Below are positions 1-6,399 of a DNA stretch of 10,596 nucleotides, one piece after another. Position 1 is the stretch's first letter, and each line of letters starts with the position of its first letter. The DNA lies in the NCBI GenBank assembly GCA_040507895.1, contig JBEVNX010000106.1, positions 1 through 10,596 of the forward strand, read 5' to 3'. Both the position numbers and the translations under genes were made by a program. The notes beneath the pieces are model-generated. The model was not told the origin of the DNA. It ran no database searches and worked only from the letters and a program-made list of their open reading frames with translations. The stretch is from JBEVNX01 sp040507895. Lineage in GTDB: Bacteria; Desulfobacterota; Binatia; JACPRU01.

Positions 1-1545
1 GAGGGCGTCCTCGTAGCGACCCGCCATCATGTGGGCGACGGCGATCTGGTGGTGGAATAGGTAGATGAACGGCTCGCGCGGCGAGAGCCGCATGCCTTTC
101 TCGAGGATCCGGATCGCCTCGTCGGGCCGTTCCGTCGACAAGGCGACGCCGAGGCCCTGGTACGCCATCATCAGGCTCGGGTTCAGCTCGAGCGCGCGCT
201 CGAAGGCGGCGACGGCGCGAGCGAGGTCGCCGCCGTACGCGTTCACCACGCCGAGCGCCAAGTGAGCCCAGGGATCGCTCTCGTCGAGCTCGACGCTTCG
301 CTCCGCAGCTCGGCGAGCTTTGGCCGCCGAAGTTGAGACCGAGTCGGTCCACTGATAGAGGATCGAGACGCAGTGACACGTCGCCTCTGCTGCGCAGGCG
401 GTGGAAAACGACGGATCCAGCTCACGCGCTCGACGGAACAGCTGGATCGCTTCGTCGGCGTCCTCCTTCTTCCTCGCGCGGTGCAGGCGCGACCAGCCGC
501 GCTGGAAGCTCTCCCAGGCGTCCAAGCTCGTCGGAGGCTCGCGCGCGGCCAGCGCCGCGCTCGCGCCGGTCCGGAGCGCCGGCTCGATCGCGGCCGCGAT
601 GGCGTCCACGATCTGGTCTTGAAGAGCGAAGACGTCCTCGAGCTCGCGATCGTAACGATCGGCCCAGAGCTGGCGGCCGGTCGTCGCGTCCACCAACTCC
701 CAGGCGACACGGATCCGCTTTCCCGTGCACCGCACGCTGCCGGCGACGACGTAGCGAACACCGAGGTCACGACTCACCTGCCTCGGGTCGACGGTCCGTC
801 CCTTGTAAGCGAGCGCCGAGCCCCGCGCGATCACCGGAAACAAGCGCCAGCGCGACAAGCGCATCGTGAGGTCCTCGCCGATGCCGTCGGCAAGGTAGTG
901 CTGGTGCTCGGCATCGTCGCCGAGCGGAACGAACGGCAAAACCGCGATCGCCGGCCGGCCGGCGAACCCGGCGACGGTCAGCGTGGTCGGATGCTCGCCC
1001 GGCTCGTCGCGAGCGATCGCGCCCGCCTTCACGCGGTAGACCCGCAGCGGCCGCGGCAGGTTCTTGACCTGTCGATCGCCCATGTCCTCGAAATCGACGT
1101 CGAGCTTGCCCTCCACTTGCTGGAACGCAGCGGCGGACAGCCAGACCTCGCCGGGTCCGGCCAGGGCCTCGATCCGCGCCGCGACATTCACGCCGTCGCC
1201 GGCGATGCGGTCGCCGTCGACGATGAGCTCGCCGATGTTGATGCCGATGCGAAACGGCAAGGTGCGCCCCGCGGGCAAGCCCTCGTTTCGCGCCGCCAGG
1301 CCGGATTGAATCGCCACGGCGCTCGACACGGCGTCGACCACGCTGCCGAACTCGGCGAGCACGTTGTCGCCGACGGCGTCGACTACGCGCCCGTCGTGCT
1401 GGCGAATCAGGGCCGTCATCGCGTTGCGATGCGCTTCGAGCGTGCGCAGGGTGCCGACCTCGTCCGCGGCCATCAGGCGGCTGTAGCCGACGGCGTCGGC
1501 ACTGAGGATCGCCGCGAGCTTGCGCTTGGGAGGGGCTGCGTTCAC
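1..1545 (-). CDS. Class III cyclase-domain / TolB-like / TPR regulatory protein, C-terminus cut off by window edge
   Basis: Partial: 515 codons are visible and the frame is open at the left edge. Three modules can be read. A class III nucleotide cyclase homology domain covers about residues 8-172, with metal-site aspartates D17 (SADAVGYSRL) and D60 (VGDNVLAEF) and the transition-state pair N120/R124 (GVNVAAR). A TolB/FlgO-like domain covers about 197-322 (AIAVLPF, YLADGIGEDL, YVVAGSVR, LWADRYDR). TPR-like helical repeats run from about 340 to the edge (ALELNPSLMMAYQGLG and similar). This architecture is a known soluble family often annotated as adenylate cyclase. The GTG start at 1545 is chosen because the next in-frame ATG (residue 25) would remove D17; no convincing Shine-Dalgarno is seen. 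Odd: the positions that normally hold the adenine-recognising Lys and Asp are D56 and R113, so adenylyl cyclase activity is uncertain and the domain may act as a sensor or pseudo-enzyme. It is divergent from the flavoprotein gene. Confidence 0.9.
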   Translation of the reverse strand, partial: MNAAPPKRKLAAILSADAVGYSRLMAADEVGTLRTLEAHRNAMTALIRQHDGRVVDAVGDNVLAEFGSVVDAVSSAVAIQSGLAARNEGLPAGRTLPFRIGINIGELIVDGDRIAGDGVNVAARIEALAGPGEVWLSAAAFQQVEGKLDVDFEDMGDRQVKNLPRPLRVYRVKAGAIARDEPGEHPTTLTVAGFAGRPAIAVLPFVPLGDDAEHQHYLADGIGEDLTMRLSRWRLFPVIARGSALAYKGRTVDPRQVSRDLGVRYVVAGSVRCTGKRIRVAWELVDATTGRQLWADRYDRELEDVFALQDQIVDAIAAAIEPALRTGASAALAAREPPTSLDAWESFQRGWSRLHRARKKEDADEAIQLFRRARELDPSFSTACAAEATCHCVSILYQWTDSVSTSAAKARRAAERSVELDESDPWAHLALGVVNAYGGDLARAVAAFERALELNPSLMMAYQGLGVALSTERPDEAIRILEKGMRLSPREPFIYLFHHQIAVAHMMAGRYEDAL

Positions 1546-1662
1546 GGCCGCACCGTGTCTCGAACTTCTACCGGTTCCGCGAAGCCGTGTCACGATCGAG
1601 GCTGGTCCGCAGGCAATTCGTCGCTTGGCCGCGCCTCGTCCCATCCTGGTAGGCTCGAAACG
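1546..1662. promoter_or_regulatory. Divergent intergenic region between cyclase/TPR gene and flavoprotein gene
   Basis: These 117 bp must hold the start signals of both outward-facing genes. On the plus strand a poor sigma70-like pair can be drawn: TTGGCC at 1625-1630 and TAGGCT at 1650-1655, with a 19-nt spacer. The same stretch contains GGTAGG at 1648-1653, which could instead be a weak ribosome site 9 nt before the GTG at 1663. A small dyad, GAAC...GTTC around ACCGGT, lies near 1563-1578 and could be an operator or chance. No element here is strong. Confidence 0.3.
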
Positions 1663-3024
1663 GTGGATGCCGACTGCATCGTCGTTGGTCTTCGCTGTGC
1701 GGGTGCGCCCCTGGCGCTGACGCTCCACCGCGCCGGGGCGAAGGTGGTGGCGCTCGAGCGCGACGAGCTCTATACCGATCAACCGTTCTCAACCCACGCG
1801 ATCCAGCCCTACGGAATGCGGCTGCTCGACAGGCTCGGGCTCGGCGAGGCGGTTCGGACCTTGGCACCGCGCGCTCGGGCGCTGCGCATGCAGGTCGAGG
1901 ACGCCTACCTGCAGATCGATCTCTCCGACGGCGCGCACGACGCCCGCTGCCCGCGACGGCTGAAGCTCGACCCGGTGCTGCAGCGCGCGGTGGTCGATGC
2001 CGGGGTCGACGTGCGCCCGCGGACGACCGTCATCGACCTCGTGCGAGACGGCGAGCGCGTCCTCGGCGTGAAGGTGAGGGAGTCCGGCGGCGGGGAGCAC
2101 GAGCTCCGCGCGCCGCTCGTGGTCGGCGCCGACGGTCGCAACTCGACGATCGCACGATTGGTTGGCGCGCCCGCCTACATCGAGGACACCAGCGCGAACG
2201 GCGCCTACTGGGCATACTTCGAAGAGACGCCGCTCTTCTCCAGCGATCCCCGCTACGATTGGGGAATGTGCATCCACATGGAGGGAGACGGCGTTCGCGC
2301 AGTCTTCCAGACCGATTCGGGCCTCCTGTTGATGGTCGGGCTCGCGCGCCGTCACACGCTCGGGACGTGGCGCCGAGATCCCGACGCGAGCCTGGTCACC
2401 TACCTGCGCACCGGCTCGATGACCGCGCCGCTGCTCGAAGGGTCCCGCCAGGCGTCGGCGGCGATCGGTCTGACCGCCCTTCGCTACTTCTTCAAGCGGC
2501 CGGTGGGCCCAGGATGGGCGCTGGTCGGCGACGCCGGGCTCCACCTCGATCCCACGCCCGGACTGGGCATTAGCGACGCGTTTCGCGACGCGCTCGCGCT
2601 CGCTAACGCGATCGTCGACGGCCGTCCGCTCGCTTTCGAGCGGTACTGGCGACGTCGAGATGCGGATTCGATCGGCCTCTACCGGATGGCCGCCGACATG
2701 GGCTCGCCGGGCTACAACAGTGCGTTCACCCGGATGATCTACCGCCGTGTCCAGGCGAGCCCGACGATGCGTGCGCGGATGATGTCGGTGATCGACCGCG
2801 AGCATCGGCCTCAGGACCTGCTGCCGATCGGGCGACTGGTCGGCTGGCTTCTCTCCGAGGCCGCGCACGGCCGGCTCGGTTGGTTCCGCGGCTTCGGCGG
2901 AACGCTGCGGAACGCGCTCCGGACCGCAAGCGAGCAGCGCCGCTTCGATCGCGCGCTCGCGGCCGTGGACAACGTCGAGTCTCGCCGGCCCCCGTTGCGG
3001 GTCGCATCGGCCGCGTCGGTCTAG
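1663..3024 (+). CDS. FAD-dependent monooxygenase / geranylgeranyl-reductase-like flavoprotein
   Basis: Encodes 453 residues of the class A flavoprotein monooxygenase fold, likely a cytosolic NAD(P)H-dependent hydroxylase or reductase. Three signatures are in order: the N-terminal Rossmann motif VVGLRCAGAPLA at about 8-19, followed by ALERD, which ends the ADP-binding unit; the DG motif VVGADGRNSTIARLVG at about 153-168; and the GD motif ALVGDAGLHLDPTPGLGISD at about 286-305, which contacts the FAD ribityl chain. The remaining ~120 residues are helical and rich in Arg and Trp. The GTG start at 1663 places the Rossmann strand at residue 5, as usual; the frame stays open far upstream, but only as an antisense shadow of the neighbouring cyclase gene. 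The upstream GGTAGG is a weak ribosome site. The substrate cannot be inferred: related enzymes act on phenolics, polyketides or isoprenoid chains. It is divergent from the cyclase/TPR gene, with the cyclotransferase-like gene 79 bp downstream. Confidence 0.9.
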   Translation: MDADCIVVGLRCAGAPLALTLHRAGAKVVALERDELYTDQPFSTHAIQPYGMRLLDRLGLGEAVRTLAPRARALRMQVEDAYLQIDLSDGAHDARCPRRLKLDPVLQRAVVDAGVDVRPRTTVIDLVRDGERVLGVKVRESGGGEHELRAPLVVGADGRNSTIARLVGAPAYIEDTSANGAYWAYFEETPLFSSDPRYDWGMCIHMEGDGVRAVFQTDSGLLLMVGLARRHTLGTWRRDPDASLVTYLRTGSMTAPLLEGSRQASAAIGLTALRYFFKRPVGPGWALVGDAGLHLDPTPGLGISDAFRDALALANAIVDGRPLAFERYWRRRDADSIGLYRMAADMGSPGYNSAFTRMIYRRVQASPTMRARMMSVIDREHRPQDLLPIGRLVGWLLSEAAHGRLGWFRGFGGTLRNALRTASEQRRFDRALAAVDNVESRRPPLRVASAASV

Positions 3025-3103
3025 CGCCCAACGCGTCCCGGGCGTCGCGCCGTTCGCTTGAATCACGCCACGCAACCGCCATGATGCGCGGGGAGCGGAC
3101 GAC

Positions 3104-3607
3104 ATGGCGGACGGAAACTTCGCCGGAACGGAAGCCCTCTGGTACTTCGCCTACGGTAGCAACATGAGCCCGGCGATCTTCCTCGAGCGGCGAGGCATGC
3201 ATCCGTTCGCCACCCACCGGGCACGTCTCGAAGGCTATCGCTTGTGCTTCAGTCTTCCCGTCGGTTCCGGAGAGCGCGGTGTAGCGAACGTCGAGCCGGC
3301 GGCCGGGGAGCATGTCTGGGGTGTCGCCTACCTGATCCATCGTTCGGAAGGCGATCAACTGGATGGCACCGAGGGTGTTCGCGGAGGCCTCTACGAGAGA
3401 ATCCCAGTCGCCCTCGCGGTCGATGGCGATCGACTCGAAGCGTTCACCTATCGATCTTGTTTTGCATCGGCGGGACGCAAGCCTTCGGCACGGTATCTCG
3501 GCTTGCTGCTCGAAGGTGCTCGGCGACATGGTCTTCCCGCCGATTATGTACGGGCCCTCGAAGCCCTCGACGTCGCGGTGGACGAGCGTCTCGCCCCACC
3601 CGAATAG
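3104..3607 (+). CDS. Gamma-glutamylcyclotransferase-fold (GGCT/AIG2-like) protein
   Basis: A 167-residue soluble protein with the hallmark YFAYGSNM at residues 14-21, the glycine-rich substrate-binding loop of the gamma-glutamylcyclotransferase superfamily. LDGTEG at 86-91 places E90 where the catalytic general acid/base Glu of GGCT sits (LDxxEG), and Y97 and E98 follow in the usual GxY context. Family members release 5-oxoproline from gamma-glutamyl amino acids or peptides, or cleave gamma-glutamylamines. With both key elements intact, this is probably an active enzyme, though its substrate is not determined. The ATG at 3104 is supported by GGGAG at 3091-3095, 8 nt upstream; the ATGs at 3081 and 3084 are out of frame. 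It lies 79 bp after the flavoprotein gene on the same strand and converges on the EamA transporter. Length is normal for the family. Confidence 0.88.
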   Translation: MADGNFAGTEALWYFAYGSNMSPAIFLERRGMHPFATHRARLEGYRLCFSLPVGSGERGVANVEPAAGEHVWGVAYLIHRSEGDQLDGTEGVRGGLYERIPVALAVDGDRLEAFTYRSCFASAGRKPSARYLGLLLEGARRHGLPADYVRALEALDVAVDERLAPPE

Positions 3608-3608
3608 T

Positions 3609-3658
3609 GCCGCCGATCGGGATGTGGCGGCGCAGCGTCGCCGCACGGCCTCGGCGGC
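3609..3658. terminator. GC-rich hairpin cluster between convergent genes
   Basis: The 53-bp gap between the two convergent stop codons is filled with complementary GCCGCC/GGCGGC units: GCCGCC at 3609-3614, GGCGGC at 3626-3631, CGCCGC at 3639-3644 and GGCGGC at 3653-3658. The best single stem is GCGGCG (3627-3632) with CGCCGC (3639-3644) around a 6-nt loop. Alternative pairings are possible. There is no U-tract on either strand, so this is at most a factor-assisted or bidirectional terminator. Confidence 0.35.
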
Positions 3659-3660
3659 AG

Positions 3661-4659
3661 TCAGCGCGAGGACTTCGCGTACGGTCGCGGCCGCTTCGCC
3701 TCGATCTCCGAAGGTTCTTCCGCCGGCGCCTCTTCGGTCGGCTCCGTCGCGGCGTTCGTGGCCCTCGGGCCCAGGCCGTTGACGATCGCGATGCCGCTCG
3801 AAACGGCGGCGAGCGCGATGACCAGGCGCTGCGTGATAGGCTCGTGGAGCAACAAGACGCCGGCGAAGAGACCGGCGATCGGCGTGAGCAGGGTGAACGA
3901 GGAGAGGCGCGTCGCCGGGTAATGGCGGATCAACCAGAACCAGAGCAGGTAGCTCGCGAAGGTGATGACCACCGTCTGAAAAGACAGCGGCAGGAGGGAA
4001 ACCGAGGTCAGCTTCGCCGGCCACGGCTCCGCGGCGAGCAGGGATCCGAGACCGAGCGCCACGCCCGACATGCCGAGCTGATAGAGCAGTGTCTTCTCCG
4101 CCTTCGCCGTCGCCAACGGCGTGGCTCGGATGACGAGCGTGGTCGCGCCCCAGAGCACCGCTGCGATCACGCCGAGCGCATCACCGATCCACTGTCGCTC
4201 GCCGGCGGCTGGAGCGTGAAAGCCTTCGGCGAACGCCCAAGCGACGCCGGCAAAGGCGCCGACCAGGCCTGCGAGCTGCAAGGCCGAAAGGCGCTCGGCG
4301 CTGGCTATGAAGGGCATGCCGAGCGCGACCACGAATGGTGCGAGATAGACGAACACGATCATGCGCGAAGCGGCGGTGAACTGCAGGCCGATGAAGATGC
4401 AGCCGAACTCGGCGGCGAACAGGGCGCCGGCGACGAGGCCGCTGGCCAGCGTGCCGTCGCGGTCGGCGAGCGGGATGCCGCGCAGGCGCGCCCAAAGCGC
4501 GAGCAGCAGCCCAGCGCCGAGCGAGCGTGCGCTCGCCTGCATGAGCGGCGGAATCTCGGCGAGCGCGACCTTGGTGGCGACATGGTTGAGCCCCCAGAGC
4601 ACGCAGCAAAGAAGTAGCGAGGCGACCGCGACCCCGTCGAGGTGGGCCTTACGCTCCAT
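3661..4659 (-). CDS. EamA/DMT-family inner-membrane transporter
   Basis: A 332-residue polytopic membrane protein with two tandem EamA halves. About ten hydrophobic helices can be read, for example near residues 12-31, 73-91, 97-116, 126-145, 157-176, 220-243 and 276-295. The first half starts with the typical VLWGLNHVATKVAL; the second repeats it as AVLWGATTLVIRATPLA. LLHEPIT near residue 268 is the family's usual signature in the second half. DMT transporters of this type export amino acids, metabolites or drugs in exchange for protons; the substrate is unknown. The C-terminal ~35 residues form a charged, Glu/Ala-rich tail ending in Arg/Lys, likely cytoplasmic. The ATG at 4659 lies just before the first helix; no clear Shine-Dalgarno precedes it. 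Neighbours are a convergent cyclotransferase-like gene and a divergent nitroreductase gene 136 bp away. Confidence 0.92.
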   Translation of the reverse strand: MERKAHLDGVAVASLLLCCVLWGLNHVATKVALAEIPPLMQASARSLGAGLLLALWARLRGIPLADRDGTLASGLVAGALFAAEFGCIFIGLQFTAASRMIVFVYLAPFVVALGMPFIASAERLSALQLAGLVGAFAGVAWAFAEGFHAPAAGERQWIGDALGVIAAVLWGATTLVIRATPLATAKAEKTLLYQLGMSGVALGLGSLLAAEPWPAKLTSVSLLPLSFQTVVITFASYLLWFWLIRHYPATRLSSFTLLTPIAGLFAGVLLLHEPITQRLVIALAAVSSGIAIVNGLGPRATNAATEPTEEAPAEEPSEIEAKRPRPYAKSSR

Positions 4660-4795
4660 GGCGGGGGGATCGTAGGCAGGTTTCCAGACCCAACTCCATC
4701 GGTTCTCTTCCGCCCGTCCTCTCGTTTCGGCGTGGCGAACTCTTCGCGACGGTAGTAGAAGCGCGGGCCAAGATTCCTTCGACGAGGAGCCACCG

Positions 4796-5473
4796 ATGAA
4801 TCTCTACGATGTGATGCGCACGACGTTCGCGGCCCGCGATTTCTCCGACGAGCCGGTCGACGATGCCACCCTCTATCGAATCCTCGACAACGCCCGCTTC
4901 GCGCCGAGCGGCGGCAATCGCCAGGGCTGGCGGGTGATTGTCGTTCGCGACCGAGCGAAGCGCGCCGCGCTCGTCGACCTCATCCGACCGACGATGCGTA
5001 GGTACGTCGCGCAGGTCGCCGCGGGCGAGAATCCTTGGAACACCGTCGTGCCGACGAAGGTCGGCGAAGCCGCGATCGCGGCGGTCGAGCTTCCGCCCGG
5101 AATGATCGAGCGCATGATGCATGCGCCCGTGCTGCTGCTCGTGGCGGTCGACCTGCGGGTCGTGGCGTCGTTCGATTCGGCGCTGCCGCGAGTCGGTGTG
5201 ATCTCGGGAGCGTCGATCTACCCCTTTGTCTGGAACATCCTCCTCGCGGCCCGCAACGAAGGCCTCGGCGGCACGCTCACTACGTTCGTGGCGCCGGCCG
5301 AGGCCGAGGTGAGGCGGATGTTTGCGCTGCCCGACGGCTTCGCGGTTTCGGCGTTGTTGCCGATCGGCAGGCCCGTGAAGCAGCTGACCCGACTCAAGCG
5401 AAAGCGCGTTGAGGAGTTCGCGACGGTGGACGGATATGCGGGCCCGCCGCTCCGGACGGCTTCTCCGAGCTGA
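4796..5473 (+). CDS. Nitroreductase-family FMN oxidoreductase
   Basis: Encodes 225 residues with the nitroreductase fold. The N-terminal part, FAARDFSDEPVDDATLYRIL at 11-30, matches the family pattern in which an Arg (here R14) contacts the FMN phosphate. APSGGNRQGWRVIVV at 36-50 is the classic flavin-binding SGGNxQxW segment. GLGGTLTTF at 156-164 and the LPIGRP region at 188-193 form the C-terminal part of the flavin site. Members use NAD(P)H to reduce nitroaromatics, quinones, enones or flavins; the physiological substrate here is unknown. The start is fixed by GAGGAG at 4784-4789, 6 nt before the ATG. It is divergent from the transporter and lies 129 bp upstream of the EthD operon on the same strand. 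The inverted repeats between suggest separate or attenuated transcription. The basic segment KRKRVEEF near 201-208 is typical of the family's C-terminal end. Confidence 0.9.
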   Translation: MNLYDVMRTTFAARDFSDEPVDDATLYRILDNARFAPSGGNRQGWRVIVVRDRAKRAALVDLIRPTMRRYVAQVAAGENPWNTVVPTKVGEAAIAAVELPPGMIERMMHAPVLLLVAVDLRVVASFDSALPRVGVISGASIYPFVWNILLAARNEGLGGTLTTFVAPAEAEVRRMFALPDGFAVSALLPIGRPVKQLTRLKRKRVEEFATVDGYAGPPLRTASPS

Positions 5474-5487
5474 CGCCGGCAGACGAC

Positions 5488-5529
5488 GCCTTCTCGGCTT
5501 GCCCGCGGCCGAGCCGCGGCGTAGAAGGC
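5488..5529 (+). terminator. Nested inverted repeat after the nitroreductase gene
   Basis: An outer 7-bp pair, GCCTTCT (5488-5494) with AGAAGGC (5523-5529), encloses an inner perfect 7-bp stem, CCGCGGC (5503-5509) with GCCGCGG (5513-5519), closed by a CGA loop. A competing stem, CTCGGC (5493-5498) with GCCGAG (5508-5513), shares the same bases. It starts 14 nt after the nitroreductase stop, so a terminator is the simplest reading. There is no U-run, and it also lies in the possible leader of the next operon, where the alternative stems could act as an attenuator. Confidence 0.45.
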
Positions 5530-5530
5530 C

Positions 5531-5551
5531 CCCGATCGGGCATCGCGCGAT
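5531..5551. promoter_or_regulatory. Two adjacent 10-bp palindromes upstream of the EthD operon
   Basis: CCCGATCGGG (5531-5540) and ATCGCGCGAT (5542-5551) are both perfect palindromes separated by one base, about 50 nt before the EthD start codon. They could be operator half-sites for a dimeric regulator controlling the downstream four genes. In GC-rich DNA such palindromes also arise by chance, so the assignment is weak. No convincing -35/-10 pair was identified in this gap. Confidence 0.25.
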
Positions 5552-5602
5552 CCGTGACGCCCCGTCTGGATATCGCACTCGGCACCGCTCCCGGAGGAAC
5601 CG

Positions 5603-6397
5603 ATGATCCGCCTGAATTTCGCCCTACGCCGCCTCGCCAACCTCTCTCGCGCCGATTTTCAGCGTTACTGGCGCGAGAAGCATGGGCCGCTCGTGGTCAG
5701 CGTCTCACGCACGCTGCGCATGCGGCGCTACATGCAATCGCACACGTTAGACGATCCGCTCTACGACGGGCTGCGCGCCGCGCGCACGGGCATGCACGAG
5801 CCGTTCGACGGCATCGCCAGCGTTTGGTTCGACACGCGCGAGGACCTGGTCGCCGCCACGACCAGCGAGGAAGCCCGCAAGGCAGGCGCCCTTCTGCTCG
5901 AGGACGAACGGCGCTTCATCGATCTGTCGCGCTCCCCCCTCTGGGTCAGTCAGGAGATCGTACAGATCAATCCGATGCCCGAGAACTCCATCGTCGCGTG
6001 GCCGAAGAGCTCGTGGATCAAGTTCTGCTACCTCCTCCAGCCCAAGGCGGGAATGAGCCAAGCCGCGTGCCACAAGACCTGGAATATGGAGCACGGCTAT
6101 CTGATCCGCCGACACAGCGGCTGCACCCGCTTCGCGCGCTACATCCAGAACCACACGCTGGACGACGAGCTCAACGACCAGCTTCGCGCGACGCGCGGCG
6201 GTCCGCCGCCCTATGCGGGCCTGACGGAAGCTTGGTTCGATCGCTACGATCTGGTGAAGATCTTGGGCGATCCAACGAGCGAGGGCGCGCAGGGGTTCGC
6301 CGCGTTCCTCGAGGACGAAAAGCGCTTCATCGACTTCACGCGCTCTTCGGTATGGCCGGCCAAGGAGCTCGTGTTCGTGAACGAGGGGTTGGTCTAG
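5603..6397 (+). CDS. Tandem EthD-domain protein
   Basis: A 264-residue protein made of two EthD (dimeric alpha/beta-barrel, ferredoxin-like) domains, about residues 2-123 and 138-260. The halves are clearly homologous: SHTLDD at 46-51 matches NHTLDD at 183-188; LLEDERRFIDLSRSPLW at 98-114 matches FLEDEKRFIDFTRSSVW at 235-251. The EthD core FQRYWREKHGPL (19-30) corresponds to CHKTWNMEHGYL (156-167), which keeps W and H. EthD proteins are small and usually dimerise; EthD itself is needed for the ethyl tert-butyl ether P450 system of Rhodococcus, and relatives occur with oxygenases and polyketide enzymes, sometimes as decarboxylases or cyclases. Here a covalent pseudo-dimer replaces the homodimer. 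GGAGG at 5593-5597 lies 5 nt before the ATG. It is the first gene of the operon, 2 bp from the di-iron gene, so translational coupling is likely. Its catalytic role is unknown. Confidence 0.88.
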   Translation: MIRLNFALRRLANLSRADFQRYWREKHGPLVVSVSRTLRMRRYMQSHTLDDPLYDGLRAARTGMHEPFDGIASVWFDTREDLVAATTSEEARKAGALLLEDERRFIDLSRSPLWVSQEIVQINPMPENSIVAWPKSSWIKFCYLLQPKAGMSQAACHKTWNMEHGYLIRRHSGCTRFARYIQNHTLDDELNDQLRATRGGPPPYAGLTEAWFDRYDLVKILGDPTSEGAQGFAAFLEDEKRFIDFTRSSVWPAKELVFVNEGLV

Positions 6398-6399
6398 CC

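Noticed and set aside
373..1662. Long plus-strand open frame fused in front of the flavoprotein gene
   Set aside because: It is the antisense shadow of the cyclase/TolB/TPR gene. It has no recognisable domain, and the true flavoprotein starts at 1663 where the Rossmann motif begins.
3058..3085. Possible promoter TTGAAT...CATGAT upstream of the cyclotransferase-like gene
   Set aside because: The -35-like hexamer is passable but the -10-like hexamer is poor, and such matches are expected by chance.
1789..3105. 438-codon minus-strand open frame opposite the flavoprotein gene
   Set aside because: Arg/Glu/Gly-rich composition with no motifs. GC-rich third positions on the real strand keep the antisense frame open.
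3244..4617. 457-codon plus-strand open frame opposite the transporter gene
   Set aside because: Mostly charged, low-complexity translation antisense to ten clear membrane helices.
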